Shown: piece after piece, positions 44,319 to 52,757 of the stretch
Numbering within the stretch: the first letter of the stretch is position 1
Layout of the letters: each line of letters opens with the position of its first letter
NCBI RefSeq assembly: GCF_003952165.1
Contig: NZ_RXFT01000015.1
Span: 62,001-126,000, forward strand
Direction of reading: 5' to 3'
Origin: Variovorax guangxiensis
GTDB lineage: Bacteria; Pseudomonadota; Gammaproteobacteria; Burkholderiales; Burkholderiaceae_C
DNA: 64,000 nucleotides
Translations under genes and position numbers: made by a program
The notes under the pieces: generated by a model
What the model saw: the letters and a program-made list of their open reading frames with translations, nothing else
Database searches by the model: none
What the model was told of the DNA's origin: nothing

Positions 44319-45401
44319 ATGAAGAAAAAGACCCCCAAGACCCAGGCCGCGAAGGATGCCCCGCTCCCCGGCCCCGACGTCCACGGCCTGCGTGAACTGC
44401 CCGGCCTGCAGGTGGACGGCTACAGCCTCCAGTTGCGCGACAAGGACGGCTTCGTCGGCGACCAGGCCAGCCAGACAGCCTTCCGCGAACTGCTCGAACA
44501 CTGGCGCAAGCGCCGCCGCCGCAAGGGCAAGGATCCGCTGGGCAACTCGCATTCGCGCGATCTCGGCAAGAAGGAACTCGACCGCGTGCTGCAGGAGAAG
44601 AAGGCGTCGGAAGCCACCGACCTGATGCACGTGGCCATCGAGGAGTTCGCGCAGGAGCTGGCCCAGGTCATCCAGCGCTTCATGCGCCAGCCCTCGTGGA
44701 AGAAGGTGCAGCGCATCGTGATCGGGGGCGGCTTTCCAGAGAGCGACGTGGGCGAGCGCGCCATTCTGCAGACCGGCGCAATCCTCGAGGAGCTGGGCGT
44801 GCACGTGCAGATCGCGCGCCTCTCGCACGACGTGGACGACGGCGGCCTGATCGGCTGGGTGCACCTGGTGCCGCCGGCCATGCTGAAGGGGCACGACGCG
44901 ATCCTTGCCGTGGACATAGGCGGCACCAACGTGCGCTGCGGCATCGTGAAGACGCGCCACCGCAAGGCACCCGACTTCTCGCTCGCGAAGGTGGTGCGGC
45001 GCGAGAAGTGGCGCCATGCCGACGAAGGCCCCAACCGCGGCGGCATGGTCGATCACATCGCCTGCATGCTCGAGGACATGATCCTCTACAGCGAGCGCAA
45101 GAAGATCCGGCTCGCGCCCTTCATCGGCATCGGCTGCCCGGGCCTGATCCGCCCCGACGGCTCCATTGCGCGCGGCGCGCAGAACCTGCCGGGCGACTGG
45201 GAAGGCCACGCCTTCCACCTGCCCAGCCAGCTGTGGCGCCGCATGCCGATGATGGGTTCGGGCCCGACGCTGGTGCTGATGCACAACGACGCGGTGGTGC
45301 AGGGCCTGAGCGAGTTGCCCTTCATGCGCGACGTGCGGCACTGGGGCGTGCTCACTATCGGCACCGGGCTGGGCAACGCGAGCTTCACCAACCGGGACTG
45401 A
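44319..45401 (+). CDS. ROK-family sugar-kinase-like protein with circularly permuted motif order
   Basis: A 360-residue ASKHA-fold protein. The ROK motifs occur in an unusual order: helices FAQELAQVIQRF then VIGGG (residues 134-138) and DDGGLIGWVHL (173-183), which in ROK proteins close the C-terminal half, come first; then DIGGTN (199-204), normally at the N-terminus; GIGCPGLI (270-277); HND with the expected catalytic Asp324; and TIGTGLG (346-352), after which the protein ends. This is a circular permutation. A basic linker (residues ~62-72) precedes it, and no CxCGxxGCxE zinc site is seen. It is convergent with the HExxH protein gene, 6 nt away. Substrate unknown. Confidence 0.8.
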   Translation: MKKKTPKTQAAKDAPLPGPDVHGLRELPGLQVDGYSLQLRDKDGFVGDQASQTAFRELLEHWRKRRRRKGKDPLGNSHSRDLGKKELDRVLQEKKASEATDLMHVAIEEFAQELAQVIQRFMRQPSWKKVQRIVIGGGFPESDVGERAILQTGAILEELGVHVQIARLSHDVDDGGLIGWVHLVPPAMLKGHDAILAVDIGGTNVRCGIVKTRHRKAPDFSLAKVVRREKWRHADEGPNRGGMVDHIACMLEDMILYSERKKIRLAPFIGIGCPGLIRPDGSIARGAQNLPGDWEGHAFHLPSQLWRRMPMMGSGPTLVLMHNDAVVQGLSELPFMRDVRHWGVLTIGTGLGNASFTNRD

Positions 45402-45407
45402 GCCGCT

Positions 45408-47165
45408 TCAGAGATCTTCGGCGCGCAGGCCCTCGATGCGCATGCTGGCGGAGGTGCTGGCGATGTTCCCCGCCGCGTCCATGGCGCGCACTTCAATGTT
45501 CGCGGCGCCGGGGCGCTTCGGCGTCCATGCGCAGACATACGGCGCGGCGCGCAGCGTGCAGGCGGTCCTGCCGTCGACGACGAACTTCAGCTCGGCCACG
45601 CCCACGTTGTCGGATGCGTTGGCGGAGAGCCTTGCGGGCACGCCCACCGGCACGCTGGGCGGCACCGCCAGCGCCACGGCCGGCGGCACGATGTCCGAAG
45701 GCGCGTTGACTATCACGTTAGCCGACGCCACGGCCGAATTGCCGGCCGCATCGAGCGCGATCACGCGGATGGTCTGCACGCCGGGCGCACTCGGCGTCCA
45801 GCTGCAGGTGTAGGGCGGGGCGGTGAAAGTGCAGATCGGAATGCTGTCGCGGCCCACCACCTTCACGCCGACGATGCTCGCGTTGTCGACCACCGCGGGG
45901 GCGATGACGGTGAGCTGCCCCACCGTGGCCATCGACGGCGCCGCCACCGACACGGTGGGCGCAGTGGTGTCGGGGCTGCCGAGAGCGAGGTCGATGGTGA
46001 ACATCGTCTGCCCGTGCACCGCCTTCTGCTCGAAGGCATCGAAGATGGTGAACCAGGTCGCGCCGGGCGCGCGGTTGGCCGAGCGCGCCTTCACCAGCAG
46101 CGTGGTCTTGCCTACGGCGAAGCAGCTGAAGCCGCAGTCCCAGTCGAACTGGTAGCGGCCCGAGGCGTCGGCCACGCCGGTCGCGAGCATCACCAGCGGC
46201 TTGCCGGGGCCTGGGTTGCGCCATACCGACACCTGTGCGCCGGGCAGGGCGGCGCCGGTGTCGCGGTCGGTCACGCGCACCTGCGTGGCTGCGGTGCCCG
46301 CCATGAATTTCGAACTGCCGAGCTTGGGCCAGTCGGTCCAGTCGGTGTCGATGTTGGCCTTGGTGCCGGCGGTGAAGCGGATCATCTCCAGCGTGGCGAC
46401 GCGGTTGGCGGCCGGGTCGCGGCGCTGCTCGAAGACGGTGCCCAGCAGCGGGTCGAGGCGCCAGTGCTGGCGGCTCCACCAGTAGCGGTCGCTGTCGCTG
46501 GCCAGCGCGAGGTCGGTGACGGGCGCGACGCCGGTGGTGTCGGTCACCGCGACGCTGTTGTAGTACTCGCCCGAGCCCGCGCCGAACACGTGCTCCAGCT
46601 CGTGCAGCAGGGTCTTGAGCTGGCGGGCGAGGTAGTCCTTCTCGGTGGACTCGGGCGCGCCCGGCGTGGGGGCGCGCGTCAGGCGCAGCGGGTCGTGGAT
46701 GGCGATCCAGTTCAGGTTCCAGGCCACGCCCTTCTGCGGGAAGGTCCAGCTCGTGGAAAGCCCGCCGTGGCTGTAGCCGCGGGTGGACTTCGAGACGCAC
46801 ACCACCACCTCGCCGTTGACCAGTCCGCTGTAGCTGCACTGCGGCGCGTTGGCGGGCGCGGTCAGCTGCAGGTCGGCTGAGGGGTCGAAGGAGAAGCTGC
46901 GCACCGTCTCGCGCGTGAACACGGTGTTGACGTCGGCCACGTACTGCGCGAGTCGGCGGCCGGCTTCAGCGGGGCCGATGTCGGTGGCCAGTTCGGGATC
47001 GACGATGAACTTCAGGCGATGGGTGCTCGGGGCGGCCCGGCCGATCTCGTCCATGGCGGCGAAGGCGGTCGACGGGATTCCGGACAGTGCGAAAAGCGTT
47101 GTCGCCAGCATCAGGGCCGGGTTCGCCAGATTCGCCGGGGCGCGCAGCGAGAAGAAAGCTCGCAT
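45408..47165 (-). CDS. Secreted HExxH metalloprotease-like protein with Ig-like repeats
   Basis: A 585-residue exported protein with signal peptide (residues ~12-37, ending AFA). The sequence LLHELEHVFGAGSGEYYN at ~186-203 is an HExxHxxGxxxxE metal site (His188, Glu189, His192, candidate Glu200). A middle domain with carboxypeptidase-regulatory-like features (RVTDRDTGAALPGAQVSVWRN, GRYQFDWDCG) follows, then two Ig-like repeats of the bacterial type near residues 395-485 and 490-580 with VSVAAPSM and VALAVPPSV starts and WTPSAPG/WTPKRPG ends. No peptidase-family assignment is certain. Preceded by a long leader and a near-consensus promoter. Confidence 0.8.
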   Translation of the reverse strand: MRAFFSLRAPANLANPALMLATTLFALSGIPSTAFAAMDEIGRAAPSTHRLKFIVDPELATDIGPAEAGRRLAQYVADVNTVFTRETVRSFSFDPSADLQLTAPANAPQCSYSGLVNGEVVVCVSKSTRGYSHGGLSTSWTFPQKGVAWNLNWIAIHDPLRLTRAPTPGAPESTEKDYLARQLKTLLHELEHVFGAGSGEYYNSVAVTDTTGVAPVTDLALASDSDRYWWSRQHWRLDPLLGTVFEQRRDPAANRVATLEMIRFTAGTKANIDTDWTDWPKLGSSKFMAGTAATQVRVTDRDTGAALPGAQVSVWRNPGPGKPLVMLATGVADASGRYQFDWDCGFSCFAVGKTTLLVKARSANRAPGATWFTIFDAFEQKAVHGQTMFTIDLALGSPDTTAPTVSVAAPSMATVGQLTVIAPAVVDNASIVGVKVVGRDSIPICTFTAPPYTCSWTPSAPGVQTIRVIALDAAGNSAVASANVIVNAPSDIVPPAVALAVPPSVPVGVPARLSANASDNVGVAELKFVVDGRTACTLRAAPYVCAWTPKRPGAANIEVRAMDAAGNIASTSASMRIEGLRAEDL

Positions 47166-47338
47166 CGGTTTTCCCCGGGGACCGGGGTGCAAGACTCCAC
47201 GAACGGCGCTCCGGCGGGGCCCGGTGAAGGGCCGCGCCCGAGCGGGCTACCCCGCCAGGCAGGGGGTGCCGGGAGATCCGCCGGTGCCCGTCCGGTGATG
47301 ACCCGGCGGGACGTGAAGGTTTGTCAATCCCCGAAACC
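47166..47338 (-). other. Long GC-rich 5' leader of the HExxH protein gene
   Basis: The stretch between the promoter at 47346-47375 and the ATG at 47165 is about 173 nt, very GC-rich and full of dyads, for example CGGCGGGGCC/GGCCCCGCCG-type pairs and CCCGGGG close to the start codon. No known riboswitch consensus fits. It may be a structured regulatory leader controlling translation. Confidence 0.4.
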
Positions 47339-47345
47339 GGTGGGT

Positions 47346-47375
47346 ATTTTAGTGTGCTTGTTCAATTGGTTTCAA
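47346..47375 (-). promoter_or_regulatory. Sigma-70-type promoter for the HExxH protein gene
   Basis: On the minus strand TTGAAA (47375-47370) and TAAAAT (47351-47346) are separated by 18 nt in a conspicuously AT-rich pocket. Both boxes are one base or so from the consensus. Transcription would start near 47339. Confidence 0.6.
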
Positions 47376-47429
47376 ATTTGTTGCATCTGTACATCTTGGA
47401 TTACAGGCCCCGCTCCGGCCCTTGGGCAC

Positions 47430-48806
47430 CTAGAGCTGGAAAGCAACAGTGAGCAGCAGCCCCTCGGCCACGTCGCGCAGCAGCCCCGGGCGCCGCGCGC
47501 GATAGGGCTCGCCGGCCGAAGCCGTGGTTTCGATCCACTCGGCCAGCCATTCGATGTGGTCCTGCCCGTAGAACACGACCGCCGCCTCGTGGTTGAGCAG
47601 CAGGCTGCGCAGGTCGAGGTTGATCGATCCGCACATCGCGAGCTCTTCGTCGACCACCACGGCCTTGGCGTGGGCCATGAAGGGCAGCATGCGAAAGCTC
47701 ACGCCCGCGCGCGCGAGGTCGCGCATGGCGCGTGCGCGCACGAAGTCGGCCAACCGGTGGTTGGAGCGGGCGGGCATCGCGATGGTCACCTGCACGCCCC
47801 GGCGCGCGGCCAGCCGCAGGGCATCGCGCAGGCCGTCGCCGGGCACGAAGTAGGGCGTGATGGCGAGGATGCGGTGCTCGGCGCGGAAGCAGGCGTCGAT
47901 CAGCAGTGCGTGTGCCGTGTCTTCCGTCTGGTCGGGGCCGCTCGGCAAGAACTGGGCCATGGCTGTGCCGGCGCCTTCCGCATCGGGCGCGGTGATGGCT
48001 CGCACCTTGCGGCTGCGCACCGAGGCCCAGTCGTGGTCGAACTGGCGTGCCGCCGCGGCCGCCACGCTGCCGCGCAGGTCGAAGGAAAGATCGCGCCAGG
48101 CCTCTGGATGCTCGTCGTTGCCGGTGAAGTATTCGCCGGCGAGGTTGCGTCCGCCCGACCACAGCCAGCCGTCGTCGGCGATGGTGAACTTGCGGTGGTT
48201 GCGCAGGTTGCGCGGCCCGATGCGGCGCAGGCTGAAGAAGGGGCGGAACACCGCCACCTCGCCGCCCGCCGCGCGCAGCCGGTCGAAGTGATGGCGCGGC
48301 AGCGAAAGCGCGCCGAAGCCGTCGAGCAGCACCCGCACCTTGATGCCCTCGCGCGCCCGTTGCGCGAGCCGCTCCAGCACCGCGTGGCCCAGCGGGTCGT
48401 CGCCGATGATGAAGGTGCACACGTCGATGCGCTCGCGCGCGCCGTCGATCACCTCCCAAAGCGCCTCCCGCGCGGCCTCGCCGTCGGCATGCATGCGGAT
48501 CGCGCTGCGCCCAGGCGGCGCGAGGCCGAAGCTCTCGATCAGGTCGGCGGCCCAATGGCCCGGCGGCACCGAGCGCGGCGGCCGGGGCGAGCCCGCCGGG
48601 CGCAGCTTGCGCTGGCCGAACAGCAGGTACATCGGCAGGATGAAATAGGGCATCAGCACCAGCCCCATGACCCAGGCGATGGCCGTGGTGGGAGCGCGCT
48701 GCTCGCGGCGCGCGCGCGTGGTCAGCACGTAGACCAGCAGCGCGAAAGTGACGACGAGAAAGTGCTGCGAAGGAGAAGGCAGCCAGTCGAACTCTTTGGT
48801 CGGCAT
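47430..48806 (-). CDS. Cardiolipin synthase-like phospholipase D family protein
   Basis: A 458-residue membrane protein. Two N-terminal membrane segments (residues ~14-30 and ~42-63) are followed by two PLD repeats. The first HKD motif is H204-R-K206-x4-D211 in RNHRKFTIADD with WSGGRN; the second is HAKAVVVD in FMAHAKAVVVDEE with CGSINLD. This is the architecture of bacterial cardiolipin synthase (ClsA), which condenses two phosphatidylglycerols to cardiolipin. Slight shortness and a variable C-terminus leave a different PLD activity possible. It is followed by a GC-rich gap to the GST gene; expressed on its own as far as can be seen. Confidence 0.9.
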   Translation of the reverse strand: MPTKEFDWLPSPSQHFLVVTFALLVYVLTTRARREQRAPTTAIAWVMGLVLMPYFILPMYLLFGQRKLRPAGSPRPPRSVPPGHWAADLIESFGLAPPGRSAIRMHADGEAAREALWEVIDGARERIDVCTFIIGDDPLGHAVLERLAQRAREGIKVRVLLDGFGALSLPRHHFDRLRAAGGEVAVFRPFFSLRRIGPRNLRNHRKFTIADDGWLWSGGRNLAGEYFTGNDEHPEAWRDLSFDLRGSVAAAAARQFDHDWASVRSRKVRAITAPDAEGAGTAMAQFLPSGPDQTEDTAHALLIDACFRAEHRILAITPYFVPGDGLRDALRLAARRGVQVTIAMPARSNHRLADFVRARAMRDLARAGVSFRMLPFMAHAKAVVVDEELAMCGSINLDLRSLLLNHEAAVVFYGQDHIEWLAEWIETTASAGEPYRARRPGLLRDVAEGLLLTVAFQL

Positions 48807-48854
48807 GGACTGGGATGATGCCTCAGCGCCTGGCGCGGTGCCTTCAGTGTCCCT

Positions 48855-49520
48855 TCAGCGCTGCAGGAAGGCCGGCACGCCCCGTCCCTGCGAGGCGAGG
48901 AAGCGCATCATCGGATCGACCGACGCGCGAACCGCGGGCCGGTCGCCCACGCGCGTGCGCCATGCCAGCAGGCGCGGCGTGGCCTCGGTCATGCCCGCGC
49001 CCTTGCGGTCGGCGAACACGCAGGCCATGTAGAAGGCGATGTCGGCGAAGGAGTAGGGGCCGGCCAGGTACTCGCGCGTGGCGAGCAGGCCTTCCATCTC
49101 CTCGTAGAAGCGCGCGCAACCGGCACAGGCCGCGATCGCGGGAGCGCTCTGCATGGCCTCCTGCAGGCCGAAGAGCTTGATCACGTTCGGGAAGAAGACC
49201 TCGTCGGACTTCTGCTCCAGTTGCCGCGCACGGGCCCGATCGGCAATGCCCTCGGGCCACAGCGCGGGGCTGGGATAGCGGTCTTCCAGGTACTCGAAGA
49301 TCTGCGTCGAATCGAAGAGCGAGACCTCGTCGTCGACCAGCACCGGCACCTGCTGCTTGACTGGGTTGACCCGGAGCACCTCGGGGTGCTTGGGCTCATA
49401 GTGGTCGCCTTCGATGAAGGGCACCATGATCAGTTCGAAGGGCACGCCTTTCTCGCGTGCCGCGATCTCGACCTTGGCGCCGAACATGCTGAGGGGACCT
49501 GAGTAGATGCGAGTCGTCAT
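48855..49520 (-). CDS. Glutathione S-transferase family protein
   Basis: A 221-residue GST. The N-terminal thioredoxin-like half shows RIYSGPLSMFGAKVEIAAREKGVPFELIMVPF, NPVKQQVPVLVDDEVSLFDSTQIFEYLEDRYPS with the glutathione-binding Ser/Val residues; the helical half ends with GPYSFADIAFYMACVFADRKG. The substrate is unknown. It lies 27 nt downstream of the MetE-like gene on the same strand, so the two may be cotranscribed. It should not be confused with the GST at 8872, which is coupled to the split oxygenase. Confidence 0.9.
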   Translation of the reverse strand: MTTRIYSGPLSMFGAKVEIAAREKGVPFELIMVPFIEGDHYEPKHPEVLRVNPVKQQVPVLVDDEVSLFDSTQIFEYLEDRYPSPALWPEGIADRARARQLEQKSDEVFFPNVIKLFGLQEAMQSAPAIAACAGCARFYEEMEGLLATREYLAGPYSFADIAFYMACVFADRKGAGMTEATPRLLAWRTRVGDRPAVRASVDPMMRFLASQGRGVPAFLQR

Positions 49521-49547
49521 GTCCCCGACTTCAACAGAAACGGCGCG

Positions 49548-50669
49548 TCAGGTCGAGCCCCAGACCTCCTGCGCCGTCTCGACCACCAGGCGCAGCTTGT
49601 TGCGCTGCGCTTCCACCGCGATGTTGTTGCCGTGCACGGTGCTGGAAAAGCCGCACTGCGGCGACAGCGCGAGCTGGTCGAGCGAGGCGTACTTGGCGGC
49701 GTCCTCGATGCGGCGCTTGAGTTCGTCCTTGTCCTCCATCTCGCCGAACTTGGTGGTCACGAGGCCGAGCACCACCGTCTTGCCCTTGGGCAGGTAGCGC
49801 AGCGGCTTGAAGTCGCCCGAGCGGGCGTCGTCGTATTCCATGAAGTAGGCGTCGAGGTCCATTTCCTTGAGCAGCGCTTCCGCCACGGGCTCGTAGTTGC
49901 CGGCGGCGGCGTGCGTGCTCTTGAAGTTGCCGCGGCACAGGTGCATGGCCAGCAGCATGCCCGGCGGCTTCTGCGCCACCACCTTGTTGATGAAGGCGGC
50001 GTAGCGGTGCGGCAGTTCGTTGGGGTCGTCGCCGCGCTTGCGGGCGGCCTCGCGCATGTGCTCGTCGCACAGGTAGGCGAGGTTGGTGTCGTCCATCTGC
50101 ACGTAGGTGCAGCCGGCGGCAGCCAGCGAGCGCAGCTCGTCGCCATAGGCCTTGGCCACGTCGTCGTAGAAGGCGGGGTCGAGCTCGGGGTAGGCGTCCT
50201 TGCTGATGCCGGCGCGGCCGCCGCGGAAGTGCAGCATGGTCGGCGAGGGGATGGTCACCTTCGGCGTGCGGCCCGCCGACACCTGGCTCTTGAGGTACTG
50301 GAAGTCGGCCAGCTGGATGTCCTTGACGTGGCGGACCTTGTCGATCACGCGCATCGCCGGCGGGGCCAGCTCCTCGGTGCCGTCGGGCTTGCGGATGGTG
50401 ACCGGGATGTCGGTCTTCACGCCGCCGAGCTGGTCGAGGAAGTCGATGTGGAAATAGGTGCGGCGGAATTCGCCGTCGGTGATGCTCTTCAGGCCGATGT
50501 CTTCCTGGAACCTGACGATCTCGGTGATCGCCTTGTCCTCGACGAGGCGAAGCTGCTCGGGCGTGATTTCGCCCTTGGCATTCTGCTCACGGGCTTCGAG
50601 AAGGTACTTGGGACGCAGGAAACTGCCCACGTGGTCGTAGCGGGCAGGCAAGGCGGCGTGCTGTGACAT
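49548..50669 (-). CDS. Cobalamin-independent methionine synthase-like methyltransferase (MetE C-terminal domain family)
   Basis: A 373-residue protein related to the catalytic C-terminal half of MetE, as in the YxjG/YxjH group. The expected zinc ligands are present: His243 and Cys245 in AMHLCRG, Glu278 in FMEYDD, and Cys339 in SPQCGFSS. The MetE N-terminal half is absent, so the methyl donor may not be polyglutamyl methyl-tetrahydrofolate. It is transcribed away from vanA, and TGTATACA sites lie in the shared gap. This suggests control by VanR and a role in handling methyl groups from demethylation, an inference from position. Confidence 0.88.
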   Translation of the reverse strand: MSQHAALPARYDHVGSFLRPKYLLEAREQNAKGEITPEQLRLVEDKAITEIVRFQEDIGLKSITDGEFRRTYFHIDFLDQLGGVKTDIPVTIRKPDGTEELAPPAMRVIDKVRHVKDIQLADFQYLKSQVSAGRTPKVTIPSPTMLHFRGGRAGISKDAYPELDPAFYDDVAKAYGDELRSLAAAGCTYVQMDDTNLAYLCDEHMREAARKRGDDPNELPHRYAAFINKVVAQKPPGMLLAMHLCRGNFKSTHAAAGNYEPVAEALLKEMDLDAYFMEYDDARSGDFKPLRYLPKGKTVVLGLVTTKFGEMEDKDELKRRIEDAAKYASLDQLALSPQCGFSSTVHGNNIAVEAQRNKLRLVVETAQEVWGST

Positions 50670-50736
50670 GGATGACTCCGTCGTGATCTTTGGGAGGAAC
50701 GAACGGAACATCGTAGCGCCTGAGAAACGTTAATGA

Positions 50737-50746
50737 CTGTATACAG
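50737..50746. promoter_or_regulatory. Putative VanR operator, site 1
   Basis: CTGTATACAG is a perfect 10-nt palindrome, 68 nt upstream of the MetE-like gene start. Its core TGTATACA recurs at 50802-50809 near vanA. The GTATAC core is like the operators of VanR-type GntR repressors of vanillate demethylation. Confidence 0.6.
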
Positions 50747-50800
50747 CGAACTCGGTGTTTACCCTCTAATTGCTCAATTTCGCTGGAAATTTCACCATTT

Positions 50801-50810
50801 CTGTATACAT
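50801..50810. promoter_or_regulatory. Putative VanR operator, site 2
   Basis: CTGTATACAT shares the palindromic core TGTATACA with site 1 and lies only 10 nt before the vanA ATG, where a bound repressor would cover the ribosome-binding region or promoter start. Confidence 0.6.
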
Positions 50811-50819
50811 TGAGTATTC

Positions 50820-51926
50820 ATGAAAACGCCCACGACTGCCTTCCCCCTGAACGCCTGGTATGCCGCCGCCTACGACGTCGAAGTGCGCCACGCGCTGCTG
50901 CCACGCACCATCTGCAACCAGAAAGTGGTGCTGTTCCGTCGTACCGACGGGCAGGTCGCCGTGCTCGAGGACGCCTGCTGGCACCGCCTGATGCCGCTGT
51001 CGCTGGGCCGGCTCGAAGGCGACGAGGTGGTCTGCGGCTACCACGGCCTCGTGTACAACAGCCAGGGCCGCTGCACCCACATGCCCAGCCAGGAGACGCT
51101 GAACCCCTCGGCCTGCGTGCGCAGCTTCCCGGTGGCGGAGAAGCACCGCTTCGTGTGGATCTGGCCCGGCGACCCGGCCAAGGCCGACCCGGCGCTCATC
51201 CCCGACATGCACTGGAACGACGACCCGGCCTGGGCCGGCGACGGCAAGATGATCCGGGTCCACTGCGACTACCGCCTCGTGGTCGACAACCTCATGGACC
51301 TGACGCACGAGACCTTCGTGCACGGCTCCTCCATCGGCAACCGCGAAGTGGCCGAGGCGCCCTTCGTCGCCACGCACGGCGACCGCTCTGCCACCGTCAC
51401 GCGGTGGATGGAGAACATCGATCCGCCGCCGTTCTGGGGCGGCCAGATCAGGCATGCGCGCGGCTACACCGGCAAGGTCGACCGCTGGCAGATCATCCGA
51501 TTCGAAGGCCCGTGCACGGTGAACATCGACGTCGGCGTGGCCGAGGCCGGCAGCGGCGCGGTGCCCTCCGACGGAAACCCGGGCGACCGCAGCAAGGGCG
51601 TCAACGGCTACGTGCTCAACACCATCACGCCCGAGACCGACAAGACCTGCCTGTACTTCTGGGCCTTCGCGCGCAACTACTGCCTGGGAGAGCAGCGCCT
51701 GACGCACGAGCTGCGCGAAGGCGTCGCCGGCATCTTCCGCGAGGACGAACTCGTGCTCGAGGCGCAGCAGAAGGCCATCGACGAGCACCCCGACCACCAG
51801 TTCTACAACCTCAACATCGACGCCGGCTCGATGTGGGCGCGCAAGCTGATCGACCGCATGGTCGAGAAGGAGAGGCCCGCGCGCGCGGCGATCCCGATCC
51901 GGCCGGCCGAGAAGGAGGCTGCGTGA
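50820..51926 (+). CDS. vanA: Vanillate O-demethylase oxygenase subunit (Rieske/non-haem iron)
   Basis: A 368-residue VanA-type Rieske oxygenase. The Rieske cluster ligands are Cys53-x-His55 and Cys72-x-x-His75 (DACWHRLMPL, VCGYHGLVYN). The non-haem iron site is in DNLMDLTHETFVHGSS, with Asp160, His163 and His168. It removes an aryl O-methyl group as formaldehyde, receiving electrons from VanB. The stop overlaps the GTG of the VanR gene (GTGA), so the order is vanA-vanR-vanB, which differs from the usual adjacent vanAB. Related aryl O-demethylases share this sequence type, so the exact methoxy-aromatic is not fixed. Confidence 0.92.
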   Translation: MKTPTTAFPLNAWYAAAYDVEVRHALLPRTICNQKVVLFRRTDGQVAVLEDACWHRLMPLSLGRLEGDEVVCGYHGLVYNSQGRCTHMPSQETLNPSACVRSFPVAEKHRFVWIWPGDPAKADPALIPDMHWNDDPAWAGDGKMIRVHCDYRLVVDNLMDLTHETFVHGSSIGNREVAEAPFVATHGDRSATVTRWMENIDPPPFWGGQIRHARGYTGKVDRWQIIRFEGPCTVNIDVGVAEAGSGAVPSDGNPGDRSKGVNGYVLNTITPETDKTCLYFWAFARNYCLGEQRLTHELREGVAGIFREDELVLEAQQKAIDEHPDHQFYNLNIDAGSMWARKLIDRMVEKERPARAAIPIRPAEKEAA

Positions 51927-52708
51927 GCCGTGTGAAGGTCGCGGCCGTCTCCGCTGCCGCCGAGCCCGGCGACAGCGGCAGCTCGCAGGCCGTGAAGGCA
52001 CAGCTGCGGCTGCGCGAGATGATCCTCGCGGGCGAACTGCCCGGCGGCGCGCGCATCGCCGAGGTGGCGATCTCCGAGCAGCTCGGCGTGTCGCGCACGC
52101 CGGTGCGCACCGCGCTGATGCGGCTCGAACAGGAAGGCCTGCTCGAGGCGCTGCCCAACGGCGGCTATGCGGTGCGCACCTTCTCGGAGCGTGACGTGGC
52201 CGACGCCATCGAACTGCGCGGCACGCTCGAAGGCCTGGTGGCCCGGCTCGCGGCCGAGCGCGGCGCCGCGCCGGTGGTGCTGCGCGAGGCGCGCGCCTGC
52301 CTGCAGCGCATCGACGAGCTGCTGCGCGAGCCCGCGCTCGACGACGCCGCCTTCTCGCGCTACGTGACGCACAACGAGCGCTTCCACGCGCTGCTGTGCG
52401 AGATGGCGGCCAGCCCCGTCATCGCGCAGCAGCTGGAGCGCGTGATCAACCTGCCTTTCGCCTCGCCCTCGGGCTTCGTCGTGGTGCAGGCCAATTCGCC
52501 GGCCGCGCGCGACATGCTCGTGGTAGCGCAGGACCAGCACGTGCAGGTGCTCGATGCCATCGAGTCCGGCGAGGGCTCGCGCGCCGAGGCGCTGATGCGC
52601 GAACACAGCCGCATCGCGCGGCGCAACCTGCGCGAAGCGTTGCACGGCACGCCCACCGCCGAGCAGCGTCCGCTGCCGGGCGTGCAGCTGATCCGCCGGC
52701 GCGGCTGA
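51923..52708 (+). CDS. vanR: GntR-family regulator of the vanillate demethylase genes (VanR-like)
   Basis: A 261-residue FadR-subfamily GntR regulator. The winged helix reads LRLREMILAGELPGGARIAEVAISEQLGVSRTPVRTALMRLEQEGLLEALPNGGYAVRTFSERD; an FCD-type helical effector domain follows from about residue 100, with His in YVTHNERFHALLCEMA and in AQDQHVQVLDAI. It starts with GTG 51923, overlapping the vanA stop. The only TGTATACA sites seen lie just upstream of vanA, so it probably represses vanA, the rest of the operon and possibly the MetE-like gene until vanillate or a similar effector appears. Confidence 0.88.
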   Translation: MSRVKVAAVSAAAEPGDSGSSQAVKAQLRLREMILAGELPGGARIAEVAISEQLGVSRTPVRTALMRLEQEGLLEALPNGGYAVRTFSERDVADAIELRGTLEGLVARLAAERGAAPVVLREARACLQRIDELLREPALDDAAFSRYVTHNERFHALLCEMAASPVIAQQLERVINLPFASPSGFVVVQANSPAARDMLVVAQDQHVQVLDAIESGEGSRAEALMREHSRIARRNLREALHGTPTAEQRPLPGVQLIRRRG

Positions 52709-52757
52709 TTTCCCTTCCTATTCCTGCTTCTTTCTTTTTCTCCCTTGGTGTTCCCCG

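Noticed and set aside
47166..47338. A known riboswitch (cyclic-di-GMP, cobalamin or similar) in the leader of the HExxH protein gene
   Set aside because: No conserved core motifs of those classes are present; only generic GC-rich dyads are visible.
48855..49520. This GST as a subunit of the split oxygenase
   Set aside because: It lies almost 40 kb from that operon and next to the MetE-like gene, and the oxygenase already has a directly coupled GST at 8872.
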